Of a stretch of DNA of 64,000 nt, positions 12,906 to 24,779 are shown one piece after another (the stretch's first letter is position 1; each line of letters begins with the position of its first letter). A program made the position numbers and the translations under genes. This DNA comes from Spisula solida (lineage: Eukaryota; Mollusca; Bivalvia; Venerida; Mactridae), in assembly GCA_947247005.1 (NCBI GenBank), contig OX365949.1, positions 20,401,130 to 20,465,129 on the forward strand. The letters run 5' to 3'. The notes under the pieces are model-generated. The model saw only the letters and a program-made list of their open reading frames with translations, did no database searches and had not been told where the DNA came from.

Positions 12906-13390
12906 TGATGTATCTGTCGAAACTATCGCTTTTTATGGTCTACGAATGTGTTGACAAACACGCGGACAATACTCATAGATAGTAATAAATCCATCTATGA
13001 AAATGTAAACGTGGAAAATACTCTAAGTTAGAAGTAATGATAGGAACAACTATCTATCTATCAAAATGTAGATATTTGAAGACTTAACATCGCTTATTAT
13101 GGTGTAAGGGGTGTTGACTAAGTGAACGCGGAAAATACTCTTAGTTTGACGTCATGATAGAAACAATCATCTATTAAAATGCAGATGTTTGAAGTCTTAA
13201 ACATCGCTAATTATGGTGTAATGGGTGTTGACTAAGTGAACGCGGAAAATACTCTTAGTTAGACGTCATGATTGAAACAACCATCTATCAAAATGCAGAT
13301 GTTTGAAGTCTTAAACATCGCTTATTATGCTATGAGAGTTCTGACTAAGTAAACGCTGTAATACTCTTAGTTCGTCATAAGTCACAATAA
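12905..13390 (+). repeat. 114-bp tandem repeat in core copy 2
   Basis: Same unit as 3010-3600, about three full units plus degenerate edges. Contains repeated TTGACTAAGTGAACGCGGAA. Confidence 0.85.
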
Positions 13391-13479
13391 GATGACTCAA
13401 CATTTCATGAGTACTTATGATAATACAAATCAAACCATAGTCTGAAGCATCTTGTTTTTCAGCATAAATAAGGGAATTA

Positions 13480-13625
13480 ATGTAAAATCATTATTTATTG
13501 TGGGGAATAAATTTTCGTTGATTTCGAGGTAGAAATCTAATCTCCTCGATTAACAAAGCTCCCGAATATTGGACAAGACTTGATTTTTCTTCAATGTTTT
13601 CTGTTCCACCAAATTGCATTTTAGT
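13480..13625 (-). repeat. Dispersed repeat I, copy 2 (reversed)
   Basis: TTTTCGTTGATTTCGAGG and AACAAAGCTCCCGAATATT are the reverse complement of the 10160-10290 sequence. Confidence 0.7.
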
Positions 13626-13799
13626 AACATTTACGAAATATAAAGACCCCTTAAAGTGATTGTACAGTATTTAAACGTTTACAGGCAGATGGCAACATCC
13701 AGTTAGGCATGCACATTTATCACTGAAATCGTTTTACTTTGGCCGTGGAACTATACAAGCACAAACGTAATACTCAAACTCATTGCTTGTAAACTTTCC

Positions 13800-14245
13800 G
13801 ATTAATATCACATACCATGGACAGTTCAGCAGCTATATGGACCTTGTTTCAAACAACCATGTTGATATGGAACTTGCCGGATTCTTGTTCCACCGCTCAG
13901 TGGTGTTGTGTTCGTTCTTTTGTGATCGAAATTGAAGGAAGAGACTTCAGTCCAAACTTGGGTACTTTTAAATATTCATTTCAAATTGGTGGATTATGCC
14001 CCCTTCCTTGATGAGGGGGTATATTGATTTTCACATGTCCGTCTGTCTGTCCGTCCGTCCGTCCGACTGTCTGTCGAGGAGATTTATTGAAACAAGGCTT
14101 TAGCAGATTTGAACCTAGTTTGAAAACCATGTTGCTAGTGAACTTGACCGCTTCTTGTTCCATCGCTCAGTGGTGTAGTGTTTGTTCTTTGGTGAGCGGA
14201 TTTGATTTAATTTCAATAAGTTTAGGAAGCACTGATGAAATAACG
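13800..14245 (+). repeat. Dispersed clam-type repeat with CCGTCCGTCC tract, copy 2
   Basis: Co-linear with 3600-4030, including GGGGGTATATTGATTTTCAC (~14016) and the CCGTCCGTCCGTCCG tract (~14050). Frames at 13817-14011, 13981-14163 and 14024-14251 are repeat-derived. Confidence 0.7.
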
Positions 14246-14269
14246 TGTTAGTAACATAGGATCGCTGGT

Positions 14270-14940
14270 TTCGTAAACTTCCTGATATACATATAACATA
14301 GCTGAAGTACTCTGCAATAAAGTGCCAACATAATAATATTTCAATATCAGTGATAAGCAGTCAGGAGAGTTTTCAACAATGTGGCAACTTGCATCAATTC
14401 AGACACGTTTCCAGACACATTGTGTCTGCAGTATTATCAAGCCGAAAAAAAAAGTTCAGTTTGACTGTGTATAGTATCATATTGGCTGACATTTCAATTT
14501 CAAGAATATTACTTCGTGACAAAAACCTTATGGAGAAGTAACCTACGTTTAGTCTGGTACTGTAGTACCTCAAGCAGAATTTGATCCCATAGCAATAAAA
14601 CGTTTTTATTTCACAATATGCTGACTTTATGATACTATAAAATTATACTACAACATAGGTGGCAGCGTATCAACAATGTGTAATAACGCAATAATGAGCA
14701 CGTATTGGTTGATAGCAACATATATAATAACGTGATCACTAGTCAGTAAAATATACTACCGATAAAAAGTGTAAGAAGTTAAAACACGAATATAGCAACA
14801 CACGACACAGGTGACATTTTTGATCAGATCTGGAAAAAACTAGTCTATGCCATTTCGGTATGCTGTGATAACATCATTTAAGCAATTTGAGCACTATCAG
14901 TGTGGAGCAGACATAATTGTTTTAATTCAATTTTAATGTC
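14270..14940 (-). repeat. Long arm repeat T, reversed copy 2
   Basis: Reverse complement of 9180-9690 followed directly by reverse complement of 7545-7680, so about 1.4 kb of the arm is deleted between them near 14780. Confidence 0.8.
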
Positions 14941-15239
14941 TGTATTCACCAGTTTTGATAAGTGGATGCGTATTCTTAGCTTTGATATGGTGTATTAACA
15001 CATGGGCACTCTTGATTTGTACTCAATCAATTTTCACATGCCAATGAAATCTATCAATGGGCAGCAAGTTAATTACTAAGGAGCATTAGGCCAAGATTAC
15101 TTTGTACATTAGAATTGTATTTTCTAAAATGCTAAACATCTTCTGTTGATGAAATGCGCCAGAATACTTTGTGATACTAGTAATCATTGTCTCTCTGTTG
15201 ATCATTTTATTTTTGTCGGACAATTTGTTGTTCGTCCTT

Positions 15240-16470
15240 ACAAAACTGTACTTTAACCCTTGTAAGAAGACACTTTTGATCAGAAACTATAGTAATATAA
15301 GTACTATAGCTTTATCATATTCATTCGTCTAATGTAACCATAGTGATAATTGTATCAGAATAAACATTAGTAAAGATATTAATGGACACGATAGTCATCT
15401 TTGCCATTAGAGCGATTAATGTAACAGTATTTCACACGAAAAACTTATTTTGCCGTAGTGGCGTATGTTCATCGGTTAACCATGTATAACAAAATGAAAT
15501 TCGGAAAGGACATATACTGAGCAAATGTTCCAACTAGACTATTTTTAAATTTCTGTAAGTAATTTAATTTCTAATAGGTTTTGTTCTGAAGTAAGAATTA
15601 CGATATTTTGAAAGTTTTGTAGGGTTAAGTGTATGTTTTTTATTAACACAACCGGTTTGTTCAGTTCAGAAAACCATGTTTTGACATAAACATAGATGTT
15701 TAAACATTAATGCTGTAATTCATTTTGGATGCATTTGTTATGATCATTGGAAAAAAATGAAAAAAGGGGTCTAGTTGAAACACACAATTTTGGAAAGCTG
15801 TGTTTTGTTTCATGGTTTTGTAAAAATATTATTCTATGTCCCACTGACAGTATTCTTATAATATTGGAAACCACCTAATTGCATTTATCCTGGCAGCGGA
15901 CCAAACATAAGTCATTGGAACAACTCTCACTTTCCCTTTCGTTTTTACTCGGCTGAAATTCTTATATAGAGAACTATTAGAATACCATGTCCATAGTCCG
16001 TTAAAGTGATAGTGTGATATCTGAATAATGAGATCGTGTCTGTTTGTGAACGAGTAAGATTTGCAATGAAAGTTCTTCGACACATTCCCTGTTTTCATAT
16101 TCCTTCCTGTTTCAAACGAATTTCATTTTAAAGAAAAAATGCTTTCGAAAAATAAGATGCATTGTACTACAATAGATAACAGTCTTCGTCCTTGATATGA
16201 CGTAACAATATACATAAAATACAGAATTTATAAGACAATTTGACAATAGTTTGTTAAGACTGATTGAACACGTCAGAACTGACGATCACATATTGTGTAT
16301 AGTAGGTTAGGTTACTATGTAACCTATAAAATCCAAACATCTTCTTCGAACCTTCTTAATATAATATATAACAAGGTACAAAAACACCAGGAATCTTATC
16401 AACAGAATTAGAACCCATATGGTTTAAACAGTCCATCTATCTAATTACGGGTTAAACTGACGAATGGTGT
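15240..16470 (+). repeat. Modules N and D, copy 1
   Basis: Parallels 29640-30900 in the same orientation: TTCATTCGTCTAATGTAACC (~15321), ATCCTGGCAGCGGACCAAAC (~15886) and ACACCAGGAATCTTAT (~16384) recur in order. The frame at 15856-16098 (minus) is not preserved in the other copy. Confidence 0.8.
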
Positions 16471-16499
16471 CTGAGCAAATGAGAGGAAAACCAAACTAG

Positions 16500-16742
16500 A
16501 ACAAGAGATGTTTGTAAAACACATATGCCCCATGTGGCAGCACAAATAAACAGAAATGGTGAAGGTCACAGTGACCTTGATCTTTGACCTACATACCTCA
16601 ATATCAATAGGGGTCATATACTGTTGATGACTAACCTTCGTGTTTCAAGATCCTAGGACAAAGCGCGGAAACCATTTGGACGACCGACCGACCGTCAGAC
16701 ATGTGTAAATCAATATACCCCTCATCAAAGATAGGGGGGTCA
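16500..16742 (-). repeat. Dispersed clam-type repeat with ERE-like palindrome
   Basis: Reverse complement shows a GGGGGGTATATTGATTTACA-type start, then AGGTCACAGTGACCT (palindrome at 16565-16579), then GGGGCATATGTGTTTTACAA and CATCTCTTG. The same ending occurs at 42880-42911. It interrupts the N/D module, whose sequence resumes at 16743 (compare 30930). Confidence 0.75.
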
Positions 16743-17050
16743 TAAATATGGCACATGCTATGACATGATATCGAACTCATGTAGACCATTCTCGAAAATA
16801 CTGACGCAACGCGGAAATAACATTGTCATAAAACAACACACTGTTTATTTTACTTGGATGATGTTTCTTTTGTCTGTTAGGAAAATACGATATATATTTG
16901 TTTTGAAGAGTTTCCAAAAATATAATTGGTTTTACTTTAACGTGAATGAATTATTGCAACACGGAAAGCAGCCGTCTGAAGACGAGAAAAAATATGACAC
17001 TGCATAAAACTTGCATAATTGAGCAGGATACCTGTATGAAATGCATTGTT
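16743..17050 (+). repeat. Module D, continuation after the inserted repeat
   Basis: Matches 30925-31230: TACTTGGATGATGTTTCTTT (~16852) and GGTTTTACTTTAACGTGAAT (~16928) recur. The 80-codon frame at 16765-17007 is broken in the 31 kb copy. Confidence 0.75.
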
Positions 17051-17159
17051 ATATTCTAGGGTGCGTATGCATGTATAAGTTAAAAAAAAGGTTAAGTGAC
17101 CAATTTTCTAGGGCTGCTTTCAGCAGTTCAGTCGTTCAGCCACCCTTTGACATTTAAAC

Positions 17160-17432
17160 TTCCCCTGGTCATTGGGCTACCTATGGAAACCTGCGTTCGA
17201 GTCTCCCTGGGGAGACTATTTCTCTCCTGGTGGGTGTGCAGCCAACATCGATCTTCGGCGCCCAGGACTATCGAACATGTTCAGACACAGCCCTCACAAG
17301 TACCAAATTACACCTTGGTCGAGTGGAGCATGTGGGTTATTCGTGCTCAGAGAAATTAAGCAGTGGTCCAGACGGGGTTGAACCCGGGACCTCTAGATCC
17401 CGAAGCGCGCGCCCTACCTCTAGGCCACCGCT
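17160..17432 (-). mobile_element. tRNA-derived SINE (minus strand)
   Basis: Read on the minus strand, a tRNA-like head starts near 17432 with a perfect RNA polymerase III A box TGGCCTAGAGG and B box GGTTCAACCCC at normal spacing, followed by a ~190-bp non-tRNA body extending to about 17160. This is the usual head-body layout of a SINE. Overlapping frames at 17096-17646 are spurious. Confidence 0.75.
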
Positions 17433-17439
17433 CCCCATG

Positions 17440-18110
17440 ACTGACACACTTGCAGCAAATACACAAGCCATATATGAAACAGGAAGCAACATTTTTATCT
17501 ATAGCTTATTATTGGTAGTTTTGAACCCTACTATAATACAAACTAATTATTTCATGATAGTGCTATATACGATTCTCCTATGCCGCGTGGTGGCCGTACA
17601 TCCTCACCGTTCACATATTCGTTTGTGTTATTCAACCTATTACTAGTGTGGTGTGGTGTAGTGACATTGGAACTGGCTATTTGTACAAGCATTTACGTGA
17701 TTGTTGCGATAGCAGTGTTGTCTAATGCTTTCGTACATGCCAGGTGATTGCGACACAAAGTATGGTTCGAATCACATTATAGGCACAAACTATTAACATC
17801 GAATTACTGTTGCGTAATCTTAGAATATGTGCATTAGTAACGGTTCTCAACTTTTTTTTCTTATAAAACCCGCTTAAAATGGTAGGACAAATCATTCTAC
17901 GAGAGGTGCCCCACTTATGTTTGAACAGAATTGAACGTCAGACGTTTTCATGCTCTCATGATATAATCAAAATGTCTCTATTCAATCACGTGTAGTAATA
18001 TTCAATGTAACCTATACACTCACTCTTTAATACAATTGCAATTAAGTTAGAACCAAAATCATTTTGTAGGGGCACTGTTTTTAACTTTTTGAAGATCGAA
18101 CGATTCAATA
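17440..18110. other. Non-coding stretch, nothing recognised
   Basis: No supported gene or repeat landmark; a short GTGTGGTGTGGTGTAG run lies at ~17647. Confidence 0.45.
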
Positions 18111-19240
18111 TGTGGTGTTAACATTTCTCGTCTGTCATTTGAGTAACAGAACGCGAAACACCTTTCTTGTGACATACATTATAGATCGTGTTCAAATATA
18201 AGTGGGATACTTTTCGTATAATAATGGTTCTTATTACAGAGGTATTTAGCCAATGTAATTCCAGTAGTGGAAGAAGATTCTTGAAATAGTGCAAAGCGGT
18301 ATGAAGCTCTCCGTATCCTAATATTTAGTATATAAACGTCACCCACTGGTACATCTAGGGAAACTAACGATTCAGCAAAACTTATACAAATAAGAAGATT
18401 TATTTAATAGACCGACTGGACAATTTACATGAAGCAGCGCTTCACGTGTCAAGAGCAATGCTTGTAATAAATGGGTCGGAAACAAGGATAAGGAATGTAT
18501 TCATAAAGACAGAAAACATTTGTCTGACTCAGCTAGTCCTTTACAGCTTGTTTGAGTTAAGTAATCTCATGAAGAATATAAAATTAGATTTCAACATGAT
18601 CTTTTTGCATTTTGGCTTCTGCCAGATCGTCGTTGCGAAGACGTTATTGGTATTTTGCGTATCGTCTCTTCAACGTTATACCAATAAAAACCGGCACTGC
18701 GATGTGATTATGACTATATATACGACATAGTGAAGCGGTTCCTATATATGCATGGCTAAATTATCCATAAAACGAGCTACTTGTTGAGCCTGGTATATAT
18801 AGACAGCTTTGTCTGTGATGGAATTTCCAATTTAAGTATTACTGGTAGGGAGTAATACAGTTATTTGTTAACCACAAACTACTCCCCAAGTGTATACATT
18901 GTATATAGTGAGAATAATACCAGGTTTATGGGTTTGTGGACTGTGATCGTCTTTGATGAGTATACTACTTATTTATGTGTTTTGTTTGTACATAGGAATA
19001 GCTGTTCGTGTAAATCCGTTCTTTCCGAGATTATTAGATCTGGCCCCACCGGGTTTCATATAGTCCTACCAACAATTGTGGTACCAAATGGCGGCCATTT
19101 GTTGCTTTGTTTGATGACATGTTAAGTGCCATTTTGAACACTTTGTCATATATTATGCGCCGTGGACGACAACAGTGGAAATGTGTAAAATTGTGTTGAA
19201 ATAATGCATAACTCACCAATGTGCTTTATAAACACTATCA
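18110..19240 (+). repeat. Core repeat C, copy 3
   Basis: Starts with an AACAGAACGCGAAACACC.TTCTTGTGACATACATTATAG segment shared with 31430 (split here by one base difference), and continues through the core landmarks. It shares an ATGGCGGCCA-type tail with copy 5 (~19088 and ~32396). Lacks the 114-bp tandem repeat. Confidence 0.8.
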
Positions 19241-19655
19241 TCACTGTGGGGAACCCACGCGACCAGAAGATAATGTTCGGAGCCAATTTTGTCAACAAAC
19301 CGCCTCGATTCAGGCAACACTTTTGCTTGTAATTTTCTTAATAATTGACCAATGTGGACGAAATATCGACGAGCGCCGCCTCCTTTCAAAAGCCAATTAT
19401 CGAAGCTCTTATCTAAGCCTAAGTGACAATATTGTGTACGTTTTGCTAATTGGGTAACGGTGCATTTCGTAAACTGCAAAATGTTATGCTACGGTTCGGA
19501 ACAATCACTTAAACATGTCCTTAATAAATTACAGCTTCATTTAAAGTTACAATTAAATAGCGATAACGTGGTTCACAAAATGTAAGACCGACACGCAAAA
19601 TATTTCTGATTAATATGAGCAACGGACAATGGCCAATGTAATAACAAATAAATGC
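19210..19655 (-). mobile_element. Non-autonomous repeat V, copy 1 (inverted relative to 44.7-45.1 kb)
   Basis: ATGCTACGGTTCGGA, ACATGTCCTTAATAAATT, CGACGAGCGCCG and TTGTCAACAAA recur in reverse complement at 44690-45120. The LINE begins directly after it. Frames at 19034-19479 are spurious. Confidence 0.75.
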
Positions 19656-19714
19656 AAGTCACATATTAAACATATGTTTGTTCCATTTGACCAGATACTC
19701 CTTTAACTGACATA

Positions 19715-20578
19715 ATGTTTATATATGGTGGTATTGTAATATATGTTCGAAATATATTGTTTCATCAAAGTGAAGATGATATCATATGGCTGAGGTTTAA
19801 TGGTGATTTGTTTTCACTTACAGACGATTTATTTATTGGTTTATGTTATGTTGTGCCAGAAGGTAGTAGCCGCTATAACTTAATTGAACAAAATGTATTT
19901 GATAGATTAACAGAATCGATTGCTTTTATTCACAATTCGACTGATAGTAAATGCAATATATTACTGGCCGGTGACTTTAACAGTCGTACCTCTGATAAGC
20001 CGGATTTTGTTATTTTTGATTCCGACTCAAATAAATATACAGTTTTACCGGATGGTTACTCCGCCGACGACTTCATACCACGTGTTTCACAAGACAAGGG
20101 TCATGATAATACTAACGGTTCATTCTTGCTTGATTTATGTAAACAGACTGGTTTACGAATCTTAAACGGTCGTGTAGGTAACGATACAAACATTGGCAAA
20201 TACACATTTATAGGACACAATGGGTGTAGTCTGATTGATTATTTTCTCGCAACCGAGTCGATCTTTTATAAAATACAACAATTCACGGTCCGCGAACCTA
20301 ACGCATTATCAGATCACAACGTAATTGAATGTATCTTAACAACAAATAAAAATAATCAACCAAATACACAAACTACACCTAATGCTGGTACATGTAATAG
20401 TAATCCGATTAAAATAGAGCATAAATACGTTTGGACAAATGAGCGAAAATCAGAATATACTGACATGTTAAACACAAATGATTTCAACGAGAAATTGAAT
20501 ATTATTGAACTTGAGACATTGGCCAGAAATGACATTGATAGTTTAGAATATTGTTTAACAATTTCTCCAGCCTCATGA
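19715..20578 (+). pseudogene. LINE endonuclease domain (5'-truncated)
   Basis: 287 codons encode the C-terminal two thirds of an exonuclease/endonuclease/phosphatase-fold endonuclease. Visible are the metal/active-site block LAGDFNS (84-90), SLIDYFLAT (172-180) and the terminal catalytic LSDHNVIE (198-205). The N-terminal Asn/Glu catalytic blocks are missing and stops precede the first Met, so this is a 5' truncation. In the family this enzyme nicks target DNA to prime reverse transcription. The frame runs out at 20578, where the RT part continues in another frame. Confidence 0.85.
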
Positions 20579-21360
20579 GTAGTGTAACTGATCCTTTGTT
20601 TAAAAAGAAAATTACTAAAAGTACACCTAAAACTGATAACCCATTTAAAAAAGACTGGTATGACGCAAACTGCGAAAGCAAACATCAGTATTTTTATAGG
20701 ATATTAAATTTATACCGACATGATAATTCAAACGAAAATAGACGGTTACTAACTAAAGCTCGTTCTGAGTATAAAGATACAATGAAACGATGCAAAAGAA
20801 ATTTTAGCATTGCCCAAGCCAACATTTTAGAAGAAAATAGAAAGACAAACGCTAAATTGTACTGGAAAATGTTAAAAGACGCGTCACATATTAAACAACC
20901 CAATATACCGTTATCCAGTTTTGAATTGTACTTTAAATCAGTAAATCCACCCGATGATCACTTTTTTAACCCGGATGAGGACGTACTTTATTTTAACGAA
21001 CGTTTTGTTAATAATGAATTTGACGTAATGTTCGAAGAGCTAGATTACCATTTTTGTCATGAAGATATAACAAACAGCATTAAACAGCTCAAAAATGGAA
21101 AAGCATCTGGACCCGATTTTTATATAAACGAATTTTTCATTCATGGAGAAAAAGAACTGACTCCATTCATATGCACTTTATTCAACTCTATTCTAAATAC
21201 CGGCTATTTTCCCAGTTCATGGTCCGAGGGATATATTATACCTCTTCATAAGAAAGGAAATATAGATGATGCGTCAAACTACCGCGGAATCACACTACTA
21301 AGCACATTAGGAAAACTTTTTACAAGCGTTTTAAACCACAGACTTAACATAATTAATTAA
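20551..21360 (+). pseudogene. LINE reverse transcriptase, N-terminal part (fingers)
   Basis: A 269-codon frame, shifted relative to the endonuclease. It holds a charged linker (~40-130) and then conserved RT blocks: LKNGKASGPD (180-189), FPSSWSEGYIIPLHKKG (220-236) and NYRGITLLST (243-252). These are the fingers/motif 0-2 region of APE-LINE reverse transcriptases. The frame stops just after the LNHRL helix, where intact elements continue to the FRKGR and motif A (F.D..KAFD) region. Confidence 0.88.
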
Positions 21361-21361
21361 A

Positions 21362-22147
21362 ATGGGTATCAGGGGTAAAATAATGAATGTAATAAGAAAT
21401 ATGTATACTAACATAAAAACACGTGTCAAAGTGGACAATACGCTTAGCAACGAATTTACATGCATGCTTGGAGTTAGGCAGGGAGATTGTCTATCCCCTT
21501 TCCTGTTCTCAATGTTTTTAAATGACATCGAAGAGTACTTTGTACTTAATAATTTCAAAGGTATTGAAATGCATACGGTTAAATTGTTCCTTTTGTTATA
21601 CGCCGATGATATTGCTATATTCTCGGAAACGGAAGTTGGTATGCAACAAGGATTGGACATCTTAAATAATTATTGTATACAATGGAAGCTGAAAATTAAT
21701 ATAATCAAAACAAAAATCATGGTATTTAGAAAGGCTGGTCAACTTCCTAGAAACATTAACTTTTATTTAAACGGAGAACACATTGAAGTAGTCTCTGTAT
21801 TCTCATATCTTGGAATTGTCTTTAACCAAGGTGGCTCTTTTGCAGAAGCAGAAAAAAGTTTAGTGAGAAAAGCTCAAAAAGCAATATTTAAATTAAATAA
21901 ATATTTAATGAAATTCACTGACGTTTCTATAGCACACAGATTAGAACTATTTGACAAGTTAGTGTTACCCATATTGTGTTACGCATGTGAGGTCTTGGGT
22001 TTCAGTAACGCAGAACATATAGAGAGAATTCATACGATATATTGTAAAAATGTGTTAAGAGTAAAACGATCAACACAAAATGATTTCATATATGGTATAT
22101 TAGGTCGATTTAGTCTAAAAAAACATCAGATACATACGCATAATTAA
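21362..22147 (+). pseudogene. LINE reverse transcriptase, palm and thumb part
   Basis: 261 codons in a third reading phase. They start at the KMGIRGK helix and carry motif B GVRQGDCLSPFLF (37-49), the catalytic LLYADDIAIF (78-87), KTKIMVF (116-122) and SYLGI (148-152) of the thumb. The stretch between the previous frame and this one, normally about 50-60 residues and including the first catalytic Asp of motif A, is absent, so this copy cannot polymerise DNA. Confidence 0.9.
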
Positions 22148-22775
22148 ATACCGGTTAAAAGTTCTGAATAGTTCTGAAAATAAGTACCGTAAATTGATAT
22201 ATAATATACTAAAAATAGATGCAGATCTATATCCGAATAAAAAGTCATGGGTATTGTCGGTTAAAACACTACTATCAAACTTAGGTTTTCAAGATGTTTG
22301 GCTAAACCAAGGCGTTGAAAACAACAAATTATTCATCCATATTTTCAAACAACGGTTACATGATACCAGCTTACAAGACTGACACGCACGCGTAGGGCAT
22401 TATTTTACAAGGACATTATTAATTTTGATTATCAATATTTTCTTAAATGTGTAAATATCCCAAAATATAGAACGGCAATGACTCGTTTAATTGTTTCCTC
22501 ACACAATCTTCGCATAGAAACAGGTAGATGACAAAGACCAAAAATTGAAGCACGATATAGATTATGTCTTTCTTGCAATAAGGTCGAAAATGAATATCAT
22601 TTTATTCTAGAATGTACAAAATATAATGACTTACGAGAAGCTTACATCAATAGATTTTACTGGATACGACCAAGCATACTCAAGTTAAAATTACTCTTTG
22701 AAAACAATTGTGAATCAACAATTAGAAACTTAGTTTTTATTTTTAAAGCATTTAAAATTCAACAAGATGCAATTT
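22148..22775 (+). pseudogene. LINE C-terminal tail with Cys/His knuckle
   Basis: After another frame change (open from 22194 to 22382) the sequence continues as a degenerate tail in the palm frame. A TGA at 22529-22531 sits where Trp is expected (ETGR-stop-QRPKIEARY). It is followed by CLSCNKVENEYHFILEC (from 22565), a C-x2-C-x7-H-x4-C arrangement seen at the end of many invertebrate LINE proteins. The coding remnant ends near 22775. Confidence 0.75.
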
Positions 22776-23404
22776 AATTTAACAGATATTTTTTTCAAAG
22801 GAAGACTGGTTGTTTTGTTGGAAATTATTGTGTCAAAATGCCTATTGATTTTGTTCGTTTACGTACGTTTTTATGATCATGTTCTTCCCAAGCAATGTAT
22901 ATATTTAAGATGGATATTGATTTCTGCATGTTGAAAAAATATGTATTTTTATGTTTCACAATTGTGTTATTATTGTGTAAATTATGTATCCCTTCTCCGC
23001 TGTATGACCTAGCTAACTATCTTTCCATGCTTTCATTCCCCCCTACATGTCAATATCCTTTTTTCTTTTCCTGACTATAACCTGTGGCGTTGCCCTCCAT
23101 ATGTAAGATTATTTCTATCATTATGACTGTTATAAACAAATTGTTTTTCACCATTTACCCTTCTCCGCTAAACAACTGCTCTCTCTCCCTCTCTTTATCC
23201 ACGCATAATTCGCACGTCCGCAGACTGCTTTTCGCCTTGTCTCACTTTGTTTTTGTTGTCGTTTTATTTTCATAAAAATTATGTACATGTACATTTATAC
23301 TTGCCGTTGCCATGTTTGATATATATGTTTTGTAGTAATGTGTGTATGTCTGACAGGCCTTTGGCCTATAGATACTTTGAAAATAGGGTTGAATCTCTCA
23401 ATGT

Positions 23405-24660
23405 CTCATTTTTTATATATAAACGTCATCCGCTGGTAGATAAACTAACGATTCAGCAAAACAGAAGATATCTTTAATTGACCGACTGGAAAATTTACTT
23501 GAAGCAGCGTTTCATGTGTCAGAAGCAAATATTGTAGTAAACGGGTCTGAAACAAGGATAAGGAATGTATCCATTAAGACAGAAATAAATTGTCTGACCC
23601 AGCTAATCCTTTACCAATATCACGCCCAATTTGCCGCATGTTTGGGTTAAGTAATCACATGAATTTTGAATTTTTGCTTCTGCCAGATTGTCGTAGCGAA
23701 GACCTTATTGGTTTGTTTGCGAAACGTCTTAGGAACGTTATAGCAATAAAAACCGGCATTGAGAAGTGATTATGACTATTTATACGATACAGGGAAGTTG
23801 GTTTATATATAGGCATGGCTAAATTATCCATAAAACGAGTTACTTGTTGAGCTAGTATTTATAGATAGCTTCGTCTATGGAGGGTTTTCCAATTTAAGTA
23901 TTACTAATAGGGAGTAATACAGCTATCTGTTAATGTCTGATTATGGGACCATAAAATACTTCCCATGCGTATATATAGTGAGAATAAGAACAAATTTATG
24001 GCTTTGTCTTTGATCAGTATTGTACCTATAGTATTTTTGTAATGTGGTTGTTTTTGTACACTGGGATATCTGTTCTTATTAATCCATTCTTCATGATATT
24101 ATTAGTTCTGTTTCCACCAAACTTGATACCTTTATTTCAACGATAGTCGTCACACAAGGGGGCCACTTTGTTTGTTTTTGTTGGATGGTGTTTTGTGACC
24201 TTGTTATAATGCCGTTGATATCCGATATTGAAAATGAACACTGAATACTACATAATGTTATCAAGATATACTGCTGTTCAATGAATGTTGTGCAATGGTT
24301 TTGAAATATTGCTGAACTAATCAATGGCTGACCAAGCATTTGCACCCGGATCGCTAACTTTGGCAGCATATATCTATGACATACAGTAGCCAACAATAAA
24401 CAACGTTATGTTTTTCTTAACAGTTATCTATAAAAAAAATACGGGATGAAGATGTAGAAAACATCGCTTTTTATGGTCTACGAAAGTGTTGACAACGTAA
24501 ACGCGGTAAATAATCTGAATTTGTTATAAGTCAGATAAGAACTCCCATCTGTCAATATGTTGATATTAAACATCGCGTATTATGCTATGAGGGGATTGAT
24601 TAAGTGAACGCTAAAATACTCTAATATCGATATAAGCCACAATTAGATAACTCAACATAT
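23405..24660 (+). repeat. Core repeat C, copy 4 with two degenerate tandem units
   Basis: Begins at ATATATAAACGTCATCCGCT directly after the LINE 3' end. It includes ATTGACCGACTGGAAAATTT (~23479), ACCATAAAATACTTCCCATG (~23949) and two decayed 114-bp-type units after 24455. Confidence 0.8.
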
Positions 24661-24779
24661 CATGGATATATGCAGGTTTCAGCAGAAATGAGGTAATTCA
24701 TATAAATCATTATTTTTGGTGGACGTTAGTTGTGGTTGATTTCGATGATGATTGCGTTGCTTACTTAGCAGCAAATGCC

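Larger units (their letters stand above)
19715..23400 (+). mobile_element. Degenerate APE-type non-LTR retrotransposon (LINE), 5'-truncated, with 3' UTR
   Basis: The element runs from a partial apurinic-like endonuclease, through reverse transcriptase, to a C-terminal Cys/His knuckle. A T-rich 3' untranslated stretch of about 600 bp follows, containing a short AGGCCTTTGGCCT hairpin (23355-23367). Frames change at least four times, an internal stop is present, and the RT lacks its motif A region, so it is dead. It sits between core-repeat copies 3 and 4; the right flank resumes core sequence near 23405-23415. No poly-A tail or target duplication is evident. Clade not assigned; the C..C..H..C tail is common in invertebrate APE LINEs. 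Confidence 0.9.

Noticed and set aside
17230..17646. 138-codon plus-strand frame
   Set aside because: Antisense to a tRNA-derived SINE and its flank.
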